A stretch of 64,000 nucleotides of DNA from Gramella sp. Hel_I_59 (GCF_006714895.1 NZ_VFME01000001.1:1054001-1118000), one strand, 5' to 3'. Positions 16,559 to 25,632 are shown, counted from the stretch's first letter. The notes: a model not told the origin generated them from the sequence alone. Translations and numbers: made by a program.

Positions 16559-17251
16559 ATGAAAAATCTATACTTTTTACTTTTAGCAATACTAATGGTA
16601 TCCTGCAATGCAACCATGGATACTACGAGTAACGAAACTCCGGAAAATCCCAAATATACTTACCTGGCACTCGGTGATTCTTATACAATAGGGGAGAGCG
16701 TTCGGGAAACTGAACGATGGCCGGTACAATTAACGGAGCAACTTCGAAATAGAAATTATGAGATGGCGGCGCCTATGATCATTGCAAAAACGGGATGGAC
16801 GACTTCAGATCTCTTGCGAGGAATGGACCAGAACCTGGAAGTGCAACGTGATTTTGACCTGGTTTCTATATTGATTGGGGTTAACAACCAATATCAGGGA
16901 AAACTTATTACAGAATATGAGGAAGAACTACGCCAGATTTTCAGGCGTGCGATCAATCATTCCAAAACACTTGAAAAAGGAGTTTTTGCTGTAAGTATTC
17001 CAGATTACGGTTATACACCTTTTGGATCTTCAAACCAGGAGAAAATAAGTGCTGAAATTGACAGGTTCAACCAGGTTTTTAAAAGAGTAGCAGATGAATT
17101 TGGAGTAGTGTTCTATAATATCACTCCAATTTCAAGAGATAGCAACAACCCTGAACTGGTAGCAAGTGATGGTTTGCATCCAAGTGCTTTACAGTATCAG
17201 CTTTGGGTAGAACAATACATTTCTCAGGTAGCAGAAAAATTACCTAATTAA
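16559..17251 (+). CDS. SGNH/GDSL-hydrolase lipoprotein
   Basis: 230 residues with lipobox LMVSC (Cys16). Block I is YLALGDSYTIGES with nucleophile S41, block III is IGVNNQYQG with the conserved Asn, and block V is SDGLHPS with the Asp/His pair. The fold hydrolyses esters of lipids, acetylated sugars or similar, outside the cytoplasm. The substrate cannot be predicted. It stands alone, 47 bases before the DUF2851 operon in the same orientation. Confidence 0.88.
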   Translation: MKNLYFLLLAILMVSCNATMDTTSNETPENPKYTYLALGDSYTIGESVRETERWPVQLTEQLRNRNYEMAAPMIIAKTGWTTSDLLRGMDQNLEVQRDFDLVSILIGVNNQYQGKLITEYEEELRQIFRRAINHSKTLEKGVFAVSIPDYGYTPFGSSNQEKISAEIDRFNQVFKRVADEFGVVFYNITPISRDSNNPELVASDGLHPSALQYQLWVEQYISQVAEKLPN

Positions 17252-17298
17252 TTTTTTAGCGCTTCATTTTCAAATGAATAATTTGATACATTCGGAGA

Positions 17299-18576
17299 GT
17301 GAAGGAAGACTTTCTTTATTATCTCTGGAAGTTTCAGAAGTTTGATTCCGAATGTCTTAGAACTTCGGAAGCTGAGCCTTTACAGATCATTTCGACCGGT
17401 GCTCAAAACAATTTATCCGGCCCCGATTTCTTCAATGCTCATTTAATAATCTCGGGCATCAAGTGGGCTGGCAATGTTGAGATGCATTTAAAATCATCAG
17501 ACTGGTACCTACATAATCATGAAACAGATCCTGCCTATGACAATGTAATTCTGCATGTGGTATGGGAACACGATGAAAATATCTTCCGAAGAGATCGTAG
17601 CCTTATACCAGTATTTGAACTAAAGAATATCGTCGATTATTCTATGATCGCAAAATACCGTCACCTGCTGGAAAGTCGTCATAATAGTATCAATTGTGAA
17701 GACAGTTTTTCAGAATTATCCAGTTTTGAGATCGATCACTGGTTTGAAAGACTATATTTTGAAAGACTTGAAAGAAAATCAGAACTGATATTTGCAGTAT
17801 TACAACGCTCCAACAATGATTGGAATAGGGCATGCATGATTCTGCTTTTTAGAGCATTCGGTTTAAATATTAATGGAGAGTACTTTTCCAACATGGCGGA
17901 AAATCTGAGCTATTCTCTGGTTGCAAAATTAGGTGGGAATCAGTTTTCTCTCGAAGCACTATTTTTGGGTTACTCCAATTTGATCCATGGAGCAGATCAG
18001 TATTCAAAGGAACTACTAACAGAATTCGAGTTTCTAAAACATAAGTTCAATATACCTTTGATCGATTCTAAACCAGAATTCTTCAGATTACGACCAGATA
18101 ATTTTCCTACAATAAGGCTGGCTCAGCTCGCAAGTTTGTATGCTCAGAGACCCTCATTTTTTTCAGGCATTATCGCAGCGAAAGATTTCAATGAAATAAA
18201 ATTCCTTTTTATTACTGAAGTTTCTGCTCACTGGAAGACTCACTATAATTTCGATAAATCACATAATTCCAGGTCAAAAAAATTAAGCAACTCTTTCTTA
18301 GAACTATTGGTGATCAATTTTGTAATCCCACTGAAATTTGCATTCTCAAAAAGTTCAGGAGAACCGGCGTCCAGTCTCTATGAGATAGTAACAAGCTTGA
18401 AAGCTGAAAAGAACTCAATTACTAGATTGTACAATAGTTTGAGACCTGGTACCGTAAAGAATGCACTGGAATCACAGGCAGTGCTTGAACTCAAAAAGAA
18501 CTACTGTAGCAAGTGTAGATGTTTGCACTGTGAATTAGGCGCGACATTATTGAGAAATTCTGTTAAATACGTTTAA
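17299..18576 (+). CDS. DUF2851 family protein
   Basis: 425 residues starting at GTG 17299, which gives the family's typical KEDFLYYLWKFQKFD N-terminus. DUF2851 proteins are widespread in Bacteroidota and have no known function. Near the C-terminus a CSKCRCLHC cluster (four Cys and one His) could bind metal. It is followed 9 bases later by the PspC-like gene and then the K+ channel, suggesting one transcript. No catalytic motif is recognised. Confidence 0.8.
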   Translation: MKEDFLYYLWKFQKFDSECLRTSEAEPLQIISTGAQNNLSGPDFFNAHLIISGIKWAGNVEMHLKSSDWYLHNHETDPAYDNVILHVVWEHDENIFRRDRSLIPVFELKNIVDYSMIAKYRHLLESRHNSINCEDSFSELSSFEIDHWFERLYFERLERKSELIFAVLQRSNNDWNRACMILLFRAFGLNINGEYFSNMAENLSYSLVAKLGGNQFSLEALFLGYSNLIHGADQYSKELLTEFEFLKHKFNIPLIDSKPEFFRLRPDNFPTIRLAQLASLYAQRPSFFSGIIAAKDFNEIKFLFITEVSAHWKTHYNFDKSHNSRSKKLSNSFLELLVINFVIPLKFAFSKSSGEPASSLYEIVTSLKAEKNSITRLYNSLRPGTVKNALESQAVLELKKNYCSKCRCLHCELGATLLRNSVKYV

Positions 18577-18585
18577 ATTTGTAAC

Positions 18586-18816
18586 ATGGCAGGAATGGTA
18601 TCGAACATGAGGCATTATCTCGAGAAGCACGGATTCTACGTATCCACCAGGATGGCAGATAAGATGGGAATTCGCGCAAAGAATGTTCGGTTATTCTTTA
18701 TATATGCAAGCTTTTTCACCATGGGTGCAGGCTTTATCGTATATCTGATCCTTGCTTTCTGGCTCAAACTTAAAGACCTAATCTACACTAAGAGAACCTC
18801 TGTATTCGATTTATGA
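18586..18816 (+). CDS. PspC-domain membrane protein
   Basis: 76 residues. An N-terminal segment (YLEKHGFYVSTRMADKMGIRAKNVRLFFIY) and one helix (about 45-63, FTMGAGFIVYLILAFWL) match the PspC domain of phage-shock or envelope-stress proteins. Its TGA overlaps the ATG of the potassium channel gene by 4 bases, so the two products are probably made together. PspC's partners PspA and PspB are not in the window. Confidence 0.78.
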   Translation: MAGMVSNMRHYLEKHGFYVSTRMADKMGIRAKNVRLFFIYASFFTMGAGFIVYLILAFWLKLKDLIYTKRTSVFDL

Positions 18817-19823
18817 GACAATTGATAGATTCCAGGATCAGGCTGGCCGTAGTATTGATTATTATGGTGTTCGTTACCGGAATCGTTGGTTTCAGGTTCT
18901 TATACGATTATACTTGGGTCGATGCGCTCTATATGACCATCATTACCGTAAGTACAGTAGGTTACGGGGAGGTTCAGCCTATGGGGGCTTACGGAAAATT
19001 ATTCACATCCTTTTTTATTATTTCCGGACTATTCATCTTTGGTTTCGGTCTCTCCACGATCACAGAACATATTCTGAATAAGAACAATATTGGTAATCTA
19101 AAACGTAATAAAATGAAGAAGAGGATAGACTCCCTAAACGATCATATCATTGTTTGCGGTTACGGTCAGAACGGAAAACAGGCAGTTCAGAAATTGCTGG
19201 ATTACCGAAAGAATTTCGTAATCATAGATGACCATGAGGAAGTCTTTCAGAATCTGGAAAATGACAGGCTTAATTATATTGTAGGAAATGCTACTGAAGA
19301 TGAGGTGCTAACCCTTGCCGGTGTGGAAAGAGCATCGACTTTAATTTGTGCACTACCCAGGGATGCGGATAACCTGTTCATCGTTCTTTCTGCAAGACAG
19401 TTGAAAAAGGATTTGAAGATTATTAGCAGAGCTACGGAAGAAAATAGTTATAAAAAATTGAAACTTGCCGGTGCAGATAATGTGATCATGCCAGATAGAA
19501 TAGGGGGGAGTCATATGGCTTCACTCGTAGTAGTTCCAGATCTGGTCGAATTTCTGGACAATCTTTCTGTTTCTGGCGAACAGGACAGTATCAATGTTGA
19601 ACAGGTCTCATTTTCCAAAATTTGCACAGATGGAGTGGAAAGGTCAATTTCTGAAACCGATATTCGGAAAAAAACCGGTTGCTCTGTTATTGGCTATAAA
19701 TCGCCGTCTGGAACCTATGTGGTAAACCCGGAACCATCTCAACGTATCGAGCGTGATTCTAAGTTGATTATGATTGGCAGACCCGATCAAATTGAGCACT
19801 TAAAAAAGTATTATTCGGTTTAG
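18813..19823 (+). CDS. Two-helix potassium channel with RCK (TrkA-N) domain
   Basis: 336 residues. TM1 is about 10-30, the pore loop with selectivity filter TVGYG is at 48-52, and TM2 at 64-85. A cytoplasmic RCK domain starts near 110 (HIIVCGYGQNGKQAV, a Rossmann nucleotide-binding motif; IIDDHEE) and is followed by a TrkA-C-like domain. The architecture is that of MthK/YugO-type ligand-gated K+ channels. Met101 just before the RCK domain could serve as an internal start for a free RCK subunit, as in MthK. Coupled to the PspC-like gene. Confidence 0.9.
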   Translation: MRQLIDSRIRLAVVLIIMVFVTGIVGFRFLYDYTWVDALYMTIITVSTVGYGEVQPMGAYGKLFTSFFIISGLFIFGFGLSTITEHILNKNNIGNLKRNKMKKRIDSLNDHIIVCGYGQNGKQAVQKLLDYRKNFVIIDDHEEVFQNLENDRLNYIVGNATEDEVLTLAGVERASTLICALPRDADNLFIVLSARQLKKDLKIISRATEENSYKKLKLAGADNVIMPDRIGGSHMASLVVVPDLVEFLDNLSVSGEQDSINVEQVSFSKICTDGVERSISETDIRKKTGCSVIGYKSPSGTYVVNPEPSQRIERDSKLIMIGRPDQIEHLKKYYSV

Positions 19824-19967
19824 AAATCGGACTTAAATTTTAATAAATGCTCCGTTTTCTTTAACATGACATTCACAATTTAACTACCAAAAGTTTGTTT
19901 TAGCCCAATTTTTTAGCATATTCACGCGCTGAAAATTTAACTTCATTATTAATAACCAAATTTCCAT

Positions 19968-22040
19968 ATGAGAAAGTATTTGCTTTCAATGTTCTTTTTA
20001 TTTTCGATTGTAGGACTATCTGCACAGGAACTAGACGTAAAAGCCCAGGTAGGAAACCCCTCCAAAGTAATAAATAATGGATTCATTGAACTGGATGTAA
20101 CAGGGGGAACTCCTCCTTACCAGTATAAATGGTCCAACCAGGGAACCAGCCTGGAATCTAATAAGACTGCAGGTCTTACAGAAGGTGTTCCTTACACGGT
20201 AGTAGTAACAGATGCTGCAGGAAACAAATTTGAAGGCGAGTACCAAGTAGAGGCAGAAGCTATCACCGAACACTTCAATGGAACTTTTTCTCCTATTGTT
20301 GCAAGTATGGGAAGCGTTCTTTTCTGGGATCCATTCACAGCTATGGGAGTTTACGATCCTGTTATTTATGCTGATATCAAAAGAATTGAAGCTCCAACCT
20401 GGAGTGCTTCTGAAGATGCTAAATTTGTACTTGAAGAATGGCTGGTGGAAGATGGCGAGCATGTGAACGAAGGAGATCCTATTGCAGTTGTTACCAAGAA
20501 TGGTGAAAGCATCGAAGTGCTTGCGAACGCTGATGGTACATTAGATCAATTTCAAGCTGAAGGTGAAGTAATCTACAATTCTGAAAATAAGCAACATGTT
20601 ATTGAGCAGGGAGCTCAATACTTTGGTAGCATTATATATGATGAGCCAGTAGCGCTTCTACATCCAAATGGAGACCCTCAAACTAAGAACATTCCATTTA
20701 TTGTGGTTTGGCTTGTATTGGGAGCATTGTTCTTCACGATCAGGTTAGGTTTTATCAATATTAGAGGTTTTAAACACTCTTTACAGTTAGCTAAAGGTAA
20801 ATATGACGATCCAAACGCTCCTGGACAGGTAACTCACTTCCAGGCTTTGGCGACAGCAGTTTCTGGGACTGTAGGTCTTGGGAATATTGCTGGTGTGGCA
20901 GTGGCGATCTCATTAGGAGGTGCCGGTGCAACCATGTGGATGATCCTTGCAGGACTTCTTGGAATGTCTTCCAAATTTGTGGAGTGTACTTTAGGTGTAA
21001 AATATAGATTTATTAATGCTGATGGTCGTGTATTTGGTGGTCCAATGAACTACCTGAGATATGGTCTTGAAAAAAGAAATAAAAGAGGTCTTGGTAAATT
21101 CCTTGCAGCATTTTTCGCGATACTTGCGATCGGTGCATCTTTTGGTGGCGGAAACATGTTCCAGGCGAACCAGTCTTTCTCTATTCTTGCTGGAGAATTT
21201 CCAATGCTGGAAGGAAACGGATTTATCTTTGGGATCGTAGTAGCAGTACTGGTAGGTATTGTAATTATTGGAGGTATTAGCAGTATTGCTAAGGTTACTG
21301 GTAAGATCGTACCAATTATGGCAGCAGTTTATGTACTGGGTGCTTTAGTGGTAATAGGTGTAAATATTGAAAATATTGGTCCTGCATTCACTGCGATCTG
21401 GGATGGAGCTTTTAATCCTAGTGCTCTTAAAGGAGGAGTTATTGGTGTTCTAATCGTTGGATTCCAGCGTGCGGCATTTTCCAATGAGGCTGGTGTAGGT
21501 TCCGCAGCGATTGCGCATAGTGCAGCTAAAACGAACCATCCTCCTTCTGAAGGTTTTGTAGCTCTTCTAGAGCCATTTATCGATACCGTAGTAGTTTGTA
21601 CGCTAACGGCATTAGTGTTGATCTTTACTGGAATGCATGAAGTAGAAGGTGTTGGAGGAGTAGAATTAACATCTAGTGCTTTTGGAAGTGTGATCTCATG
21701 GTTCCCATATGTTCTGGCAACTGCAGTATTCTTGTTCGCATTTTCTACAATGATCTCATGGTCTTATTATGGAATGAGAGCCTGGACTTACCTGTTTGGA
21801 AAAAGTAAAATAAACGAAATTATCTATAAAGTTTTATTCTTAATCTTTGTAGTAGTTGGAGCCTCAGTTAGTTTAGGAGCGGTGCTGGATTTCTCAGATA
21901 TGATGATCCTGGCTATGTCCTTCCCTAATATTATAGGTCTCTATATTATGATTGGAGAAGTAAGTAATGATCTTAAGGATTACTCTAAGAAGCTTAAAGC
22001 TGGAGAGTTATTCCATAAAACTGAAGAGCCAGCCGCCTAG
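19968..22040 (+). CDS. AGCS sodium:amino-acid symporter with SprB-like and lipoyl-like N-terminal domains (paralogue)
   Basis: 690 residues with the same domain order as the gene at 13636. There is a signal peptide (1-20, ending GLSAQ), a SprB-like repeat (about 25-95: [26 protein letters not shown]), and [15 protein letters not shown] (117-131). A lipoyl-like domain follows (about 155-225: [20 protein letters not shown] and [16 protein letters not shown]). The eleven-helix AGCS core starts with [21 protein letters not shown]. Aligned with lipoyl domains, the modified Lys is Gly179. The two cores are nearly collinear, so they arose by duplication after the fusion. The HHH gene follows 12 bases later. 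Confidence 0.9.
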   Translation: MRKYLLSMFFLFSIVGLSAQELDVKAQVGNPSKVINNGFIELDVTGGTPPYQYKWSNQGTSLESNKTAGLTEGVPYTVVVTDAAGNKFEGEYQVEAEAITEHFNGTFSPIVASMGSVLFWDPFTAMGVYDPVIYADIKRIEAPTWSASEDAKFVLEEWLVEDGEHVNEGDPIAVVTKNGESIEVLANADGTLDQFQAEGEVIYNSENKQHVIEQGAQYFGSIIYDEPVALLHPNGDPQTKNIPFIVVWLVLGALFFTIRLGFINIRGFKHSLQLAKGKYDDPNAPGQVTHFQALATAVSGTVGLGNIAGVAVAISLGGAGATMWMILAGLLGMSSKFVECTLGVKYRFINADGRVFGGPMNYLRYGLEKRNKRGLGKFLAAFFAILAIGASFGGGNMFQANQSFSILAGEFPMLEGNGFIFGIVVAVLVGIVIIGGISSIAKVTGKIVPIMAAVYVLGALVVIGVNIENIGPAFTAIWDGAFNPSALKGGVIGVLIVGFQRAAFSNEAGVGSAAIAHSAAKTNHPPSEGFVALLEPFIDTVVVCTLTALVLIFTGMHEVEGVGGVELTSSAFGSVISWFPYVLATAVFLFAFSTMISWSYYGMRAWTYLFGKSKINEIIYKVLFLIFVVVGASVSLGAVLDFSDMMILAMSFPNIIGLYIMIGEVSNDLKDYSKKLKAGELFHKTEEPAA

Positions 22041-22052
22041 GCCCTCTCTAGT

Positions 22053-22916
22053 ATGAAATTACTAAAATCCCATTTTGCGCTTTCAAGAAGTCAGCAGAAT
22101 GGGATTTTTGTTTTGGTCCTGGTCATAATCATCCTGCAGTTGATTCTCTTCGGAAGTGATTATATCTCTAAAGATAGCATACCGGTAAATGATGAGAAAC
22201 TTCAGAAATTCCAGAGTCAGTTAGATTCTATCCGTAAGCTGAAACCTAAGATGAAGGATACCATCTATCCTTTCAATCCAAATTATTTGTCAGATTTCAA
22301 AGCATACCAGATAGGATTGAGCGTAGAAGAGATCGATAAATTATTGAAGTACCGGGCAACCAATAAATGGATTAACTCTGCTGAAGATTTCCAGAGGGTT
22401 ACAGGAGTAAGTGATAGTTTGATGATGATCATAAAGCCATCTTTTCGATTCCCTGAATGGGTTAAGAACTCCGGGAAGCTTCAGAAACCCATAACAGGAA
22501 AGGCTGAAGTGATTTCGATTGCCGACCTTAATACTGTTTCTGCTGAAGATCTTCAGGTTGTAAATGGAATTGGTGAAAAACTTTCAGAGAGGATCGTGAA
22601 ATACAGAAACAGGATTGGCGGTTTTCTTTCCGAAGAACAATTGAAGGATGTGTATGGATTAAGTCCTGAAGTGATCGCCAGGATCAGTGAAAAGTTCCAG
22701 GTTATCAATAAACCACAGGTAATCCTCCAGAATATAAATTCCATCACAGAAGCTGAACTTGCAGAATTGCCATATTTTAATCCTGCTCTGGCCAAGAAAA
22801 TTATAAATCACAGAACCATGAATGAAGGGATTCGGTCTTTTGAAGAATTGACAAAAATCAGTGGTTTTCCTTCCGATAAAATCGACAGAATTAAATTATA
22901 TTTGTCAGTACAGTGA
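22053..22916 (+). CDS. Membrane-anchored helix-hairpin-helix (ComEA-like) protein
   Basis: 287 residues. One N-terminal helix (about 16-34, GIFVLVLVIIILQLILF) anchors it; the rest contains four HhH-type units (for example LNTVSAEDLQVVNGIGEKLSERIVKYR, split here by IGEKL) of the ComEA kind that bind DNA without sequence preference. ComEA is a DNA-uptake receptor, but Bacteroidota carry several such proteins of unknown role, some fused to other modules. It lies 12 bases downstream of the second long AGCS gene and may be cotranscribed. Confidence 0.8.
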   Translation: MKLLKSHFALSRSQQNGIFVLVLVIIILQLILFGSDYISKDSIPVNDEKLQKFQSQLDSIRKLKPKMKDTIYPFNPNYLSDFKAYQIGLSVEEIDKLLKYRATNKWINSAEDFQRVTGVSDSLMMIIKPSFRFPEWVKNSGKLQKPITGKAEVISIADLNTVSAEDLQVVNGIGEKLSERIVKYRNRIGGFLSEEQLKDVYGLSPEVIARISEKFQVINKPQVILQNINSITEAELAELPYFNPALAKKIINHRTMNEGIRSFEELTKISGFPSDKIDRIKLYLSVQ

Positions 22917-22996
22917 TTTTTGTTAGAAAATCGATCTGAAATTGTAAATATAATAATTGCTAATACGGCCTTTTAGCCGGGAAAAAATAAATAGAA

Positions 22997-24163
22997 ATGA
23001 GTAGATATTTTACAGAGGAACATGACCTTTTCAGGAAGAGTTTCCAGGAATTTCTTCAGAAGGAAGTAGTGCCTCACGTAGATAAATGGGAAGAAACCGG
23101 TACCATTGAAAGGTTTATCTGGAAGAAGTTTGGTGAGATGGGTTATTTCGGCCTTAATCAACCGGAAGAGTATGGAGGAATGGCTTTAGACCTGTTCTAT
23201 ACGATTATATTTCTTGAGGAACTTCAGAAAGTAAATTCAGGTGGTTTTGCAGCAGCAATGTGGGCGCATGCTTATCTTGCTATGACACATTTAAAGGTTG
23301 AAGCCAGTCATGAACTCAAAGAGAAATACCTGACACCTGCGATTGAAGGTGAAATGATAGGTTGTCTAGGGATATCAGAACCATTTGGAGGATCTGATGT
23401 TGCTGGTATGAAAACTACTGCTGTAAAGAAAGGTGATCATTATGTGATCAATGGTTCAAAGACTTTTATTACCAATGGAGTTTATGCAGATTTTTATGTG
23501 GTAGCTGCTAAAACAGATCCTGAAAAAGGAAACAAAGGAATGAGTATGTTCCTGTTAGATAAAGAGTTTGCAGGAATTTCAGCAAATAAACTAAATAAGC
23601 TGGGCTGGAGAGCATCAGATACTGCAGAGCTTGCCTTTGATAATGTAAAAGTACCTGTTGAGAACTTACTTGGTGAAGAGGGAATGGGCTTCAATTACAT
23701 CATGCAACATTTCGCTCTGGAACGTTTGATCATGGGTGTAAATGCTCATGCACGCTCAGAATTTGCACTGGAATACACTATGGGTTATATGCAGGAGCGT
23801 GAAGCTTTTGGACGTTCCCTGGATAAATTTCAGGCATTGAGACATACTGTTGCTGAAATGGTAAGTGAAGTTGAGGTGATCAAAGAGTTTAACTATGCAA
23901 CGACTCAAAGGTTGAATGATGGGGAATATGTGGTAAAAGAGGCTAGCATGTCTAAACTGCTTGCGACTAAAATTTCAGATGAAGTAATGTATAAATGTCT
24001 GCAAATGCTAGGAGGGTATGGATATATGGAAGATTATCCAATGGCAAGAATGTTCCGTGATAGTAGGTTAGGACCAATTGGCGGGGGAACTTCTGAAATT
24101 CTAAAAGAGATTATCGCAAAAATGGTGATCGATAAAAAAGAATACAAGCCTGCAGCTAAATAG
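22997..24163 (+). CDS. Acyl-CoA dehydrogenase
   Basis: 388 residues with the full ACAD fold: N-terminal helical domain, middle beta domain (GCLGISEPFGGSDVAGM, FITNGVYADFYVV) and C-terminal helical bundle (ERLIMGVNAHARSEFALEY, QMLGGYGYMEDYPM). FAD-dependent alpha,beta-dehydrogenation of an acyl-CoA is expected. The end motif is IGGGTSEI rather than YEGTSQ, so the catalytic base is probably the Glu in ALERL, as in isovaleryl-CoA dehydrogenase. Branched-chain or long-chain substrates are more likely than medium-chain. Its last 48 bases are the first unit of a tandem repeat. Confidence 0.9.
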   Translation: MSRYFTEEHDLFRKSFQEFLQKEVVPHVDKWEETGTIERFIWKKFGEMGYFGLNQPEEYGGMALDLFYTIIFLEELQKVNSGGFAAAMWAHAYLAMTHLKVEASHELKEKYLTPAIEGEMIGCLGISEPFGGSDVAGMKTTAVKKGDHYVINGSKTFITNGVYADFYVVAAKTDPEKGNKGMSMFLLDKEFAGISANKLNKLGWRASDTAELAFDNVKVPVENLLGEEGMGFNYIMQHFALERLIMGVNAHARSEFALEYTMGYMQEREAFGRSLDKFQALRHTVAEMVSEVEVIKEFNYATTQRLNDGEYVVKEASMSKLLATKISDEVMYKCLQMLGGYGYMEDYPMARMFRDSRLGPIGGGTSEILKEIIAKMVIDKKEYKPAAK

Positions 24164-24387
24164 CATTTTTGCGAAAATTCATTTTCGCGCAAAAATGGTA
24201 ATCGATAAGAAGGAATACAAGCCTGCAGCTAAATAGCGTTTTTGCGAAAATTCATTTTCGCGCAAAAATGGTAATCGATAAGAAGGAATATAAGCCTGCA
24301 GCTAAATAGCATATTTGCGAATATTCATTTTTCGCGCAAAGATGTTGATCGATAAGAAATAATACGAGCCTGCAGCTAAGTAGGCGT
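24115..24387 (+). repeat. 73-base tandem repeat of the acyl-CoA dehydrogenase 3' end
   Basis: Units begin at 24115, 24188, 24261 and 24335 (periods 73, 73, 74); the fourth is partial. Each unit holds the gene's last codons (mini-frame MVIDKKEYKPAAK and stop) and a hairpin of the type TTTTTGCGAAAAT/ATTTTCGCGCAAAAA. Unit 1 lies inside the real gene; units 2 and 3 keep the mini-frame with only silent changes, unit 4 has an early stop. The period is not a multiple of three. This fills most of the 262-base gap before the next gene. Confidence 0.9.
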
Positions 24388-24406
24388 ATTATTAAAATAA
24401 GAAACC

Positions 24407-24437
24407 AGCCCTGGAAATTCCGGGGCTATTTTTTTAA
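24407..24437. terminator. Terminator between acyl-CoA dehydrogenase and MBL-fold genes
   Basis: AGCCCTGG-AAATT-CCGGGGCT forms an 8-pair stem with a seven-T tail on the plus strand. Its right flank overlaps the last codons of the convergent MBL-fold gene, which it may also serve. Confidence 0.75.
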
Positions 24438-25298
24438 ACTCTTATAAAAGGTTCTTCTAATCTTTTCTCCATTAATGAAAAATTCACTGGCTTCTTTATC
24501 AGTATAAAATTCAGAAGTGAGCGATTCATCGAGTGCAATTTCCTCTTCAGTAGCTCCCTGATCGATTTTCTGCTGAACATTTTCCCGGATATTTTTCAGC
24601 ATAGACACATAATTTGAATAATCCTGATAGTTTGCGAGATCACCATGTCCCGGAATTATTTTTGTTTTTTCATTGATGATAGACAAGCCTTTTTCCGCAG
24701 CTTCAATATCGCCGTCTACACTACCGCCGCTACTCAAGTCTATATAAGGAAACATTCCGTTGAAAAAAGTATCACCAGTGTGTAAAACATTGCTTTGGGG
24801 CAGGTAAACAAGCGCATCACCATCTGTATGAGCATTATGAACATGCAGCACCATCACATCGTTTGCATTTATATGGAGATTCAACTGGTCATTAAAGGTA
24901 ATAACCGGAATGCCTGCAGTACTGTCTGTCGCTTTCTCTTTTAATCGCTCGCGAACATTTTCATGTGCCAGAATAAGCGCTCCCTGATCATCAAAATTTT
25001 CATTCCCGCCGGTATGATCTCCATGATGATGTGTGTTCACCAGAAATCGAACAGGCTGTTCGCTAATTTTGGCAATAGCCGCGATCAATTTATCTGATAG
25101 AGCAGCGAATTGATCATCTATCATGAACACTCCATCCGGTCCTGTAAGTATGCCAATATTCCCGCCAGCACCCTGTAAAAGGTACACCTCTTCGGTGATC
25201 TGTTGCGTTTTAATTTCTACCTGATCCATATTCTGGAAAGCAAAACTGCTAAAACTGCATGCTAAACCGAATACTATTAATGTTGTAAGTTTTTTCAT
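24426..25298 (-). CDS. Exported MBL-fold metallo-hydrolase
   Basis: 290 residues with a signal peptide (1-21, ending SSFAF). The metallo-beta-lactamase motif H90-x-H92-x-D94-H95 (NTHHHGDHTGGN) and later HNAHTDGDALVY and IPGHGDLA supply a complete di-metal site, and residues IGILTGPDGVFMIDDQF match the beta-sheet start. Related proteins include quinoprotein relay proteins and SoxH-like hydrolases as well as B3-like lactamases; antibiotic hydrolysis should not be assumed. Probably periplasmic. Confidence 0.87.
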   Translation of the reverse strand: MKKLTTLIVFGLACSFSSFAFQNMDQVEIKTQQITEEVYLLQGAGGNIGILTGPDGVFMIDDQFAALSDKLIAAIAKISEQPVRFLVNTHHHGDHTGGNENFDDQGALILAHENVRERLKEKATDSTAGIPVITFNDQLNLHINANDVMVLHVHNAHTDGDALVYLPQSNVLHTGDTFFNGMFPYIDLSSGGSVDGDIEAAEKGLSIINEKTKIIPGHGDLANYQDYSNYVSMLKNIRENVQQKIDQGATEEEIALDESLTSEFYTDKEASEFFINGEKIRRTFYKSLKK

Positions 25299-25373
25299 GA
25301 GATATTCATTATCGACGGAAGTTAGGTAAAATAGGCGTAGATCATATTCATGCTGAAATAAATCGCTAAAATA

Positions 25374-25403
25374 TTGGAGGTTGAAATAAATGATTTATCT
25401 TTG
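25374..25403 (+). promoter_or_regulatory. Promoter of rpsU
   Basis: TTG at 25374-25376, 19 bases, TATCTTTG at 25396-25403: an exact match to the Bacteroidota consensus. The mRNA would begin about 30 bases before the start codon. Confidence 0.75.
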
Positions 25404-25421
25404 CAGCCGATTCCAAAAGAG

Positions 25422-25428
25422 AGGAGGT
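25422..25428 (+). promoter_or_regulatory. Unusually strong Shine-Dalgarno of rpsU
   Basis: AGGAGGT, a 7-base complement to the 16S 3' end, ends 9 bases before the rpsU ATG at 25438. The other ribosomal and elongation-factor genes in this window lack such a site. In Flavobacterium johnsoniae rpsU is known to have a strong SD and to be controlled by the level of its product, so the same feedback is likely here. Confidence 0.8.
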
Positions 25429-25437
25429 TATGACACT

Positions 25438-25632
25438 ATGTTAATTATACCAGTTAAAGACGGAGAAAATATAGATAGAGCTCTTAAGCGTTTCAAGCGA
25501 AAGTTCGACAAGACAGGAACTATGCGCCAGCTAAGAAGCCGCCAGCATTTTACGAAGCCATCTGTAGAGCGTAGAGCTCAGGTTCAAAAAGCGGAGTACA
25601 TCCAGCATTTGAGAGACGCAGAAGATATCTAG
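25438..25632 (+). CDS. rpsU: 30S ribosomal protein bS21
   Basis: 64 residues starting MLIIPVKDGENIDRALKRF, basic throughout, matching bS21. In Bacteroidota ribosomes bS21 helps to sequester the anti-SD end of 16S rRNA, which explains the rarity of SD sequences. The in-frame extension upstream to 25390 overlaps the promoter and is not coding. A four-codon frame (ATG at 25430, MTLC and stop) begins 2 bases after the SD and overlaps the rpsU start out of frame. Confidence 0.95.
   Translation: MLIIPVKDGENIDRALKRFKRKFDKTGTMRQLRSRQHFTKPSVERRAQVQKAEYIQHLRDAEDI

Noticed and set aside
24188-24385. CRISPR-like array in the 73-base repeats
   Set aside because: Units are contiguous copies with no variable spacers, and each contains the end of a known gene.
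24426-25298. Antibiotic-resistance beta-lactamase
   Set aside because: The MBL fold and metal site are shared by many hydrolases; nothing specific to a lactamase and no resistance context.
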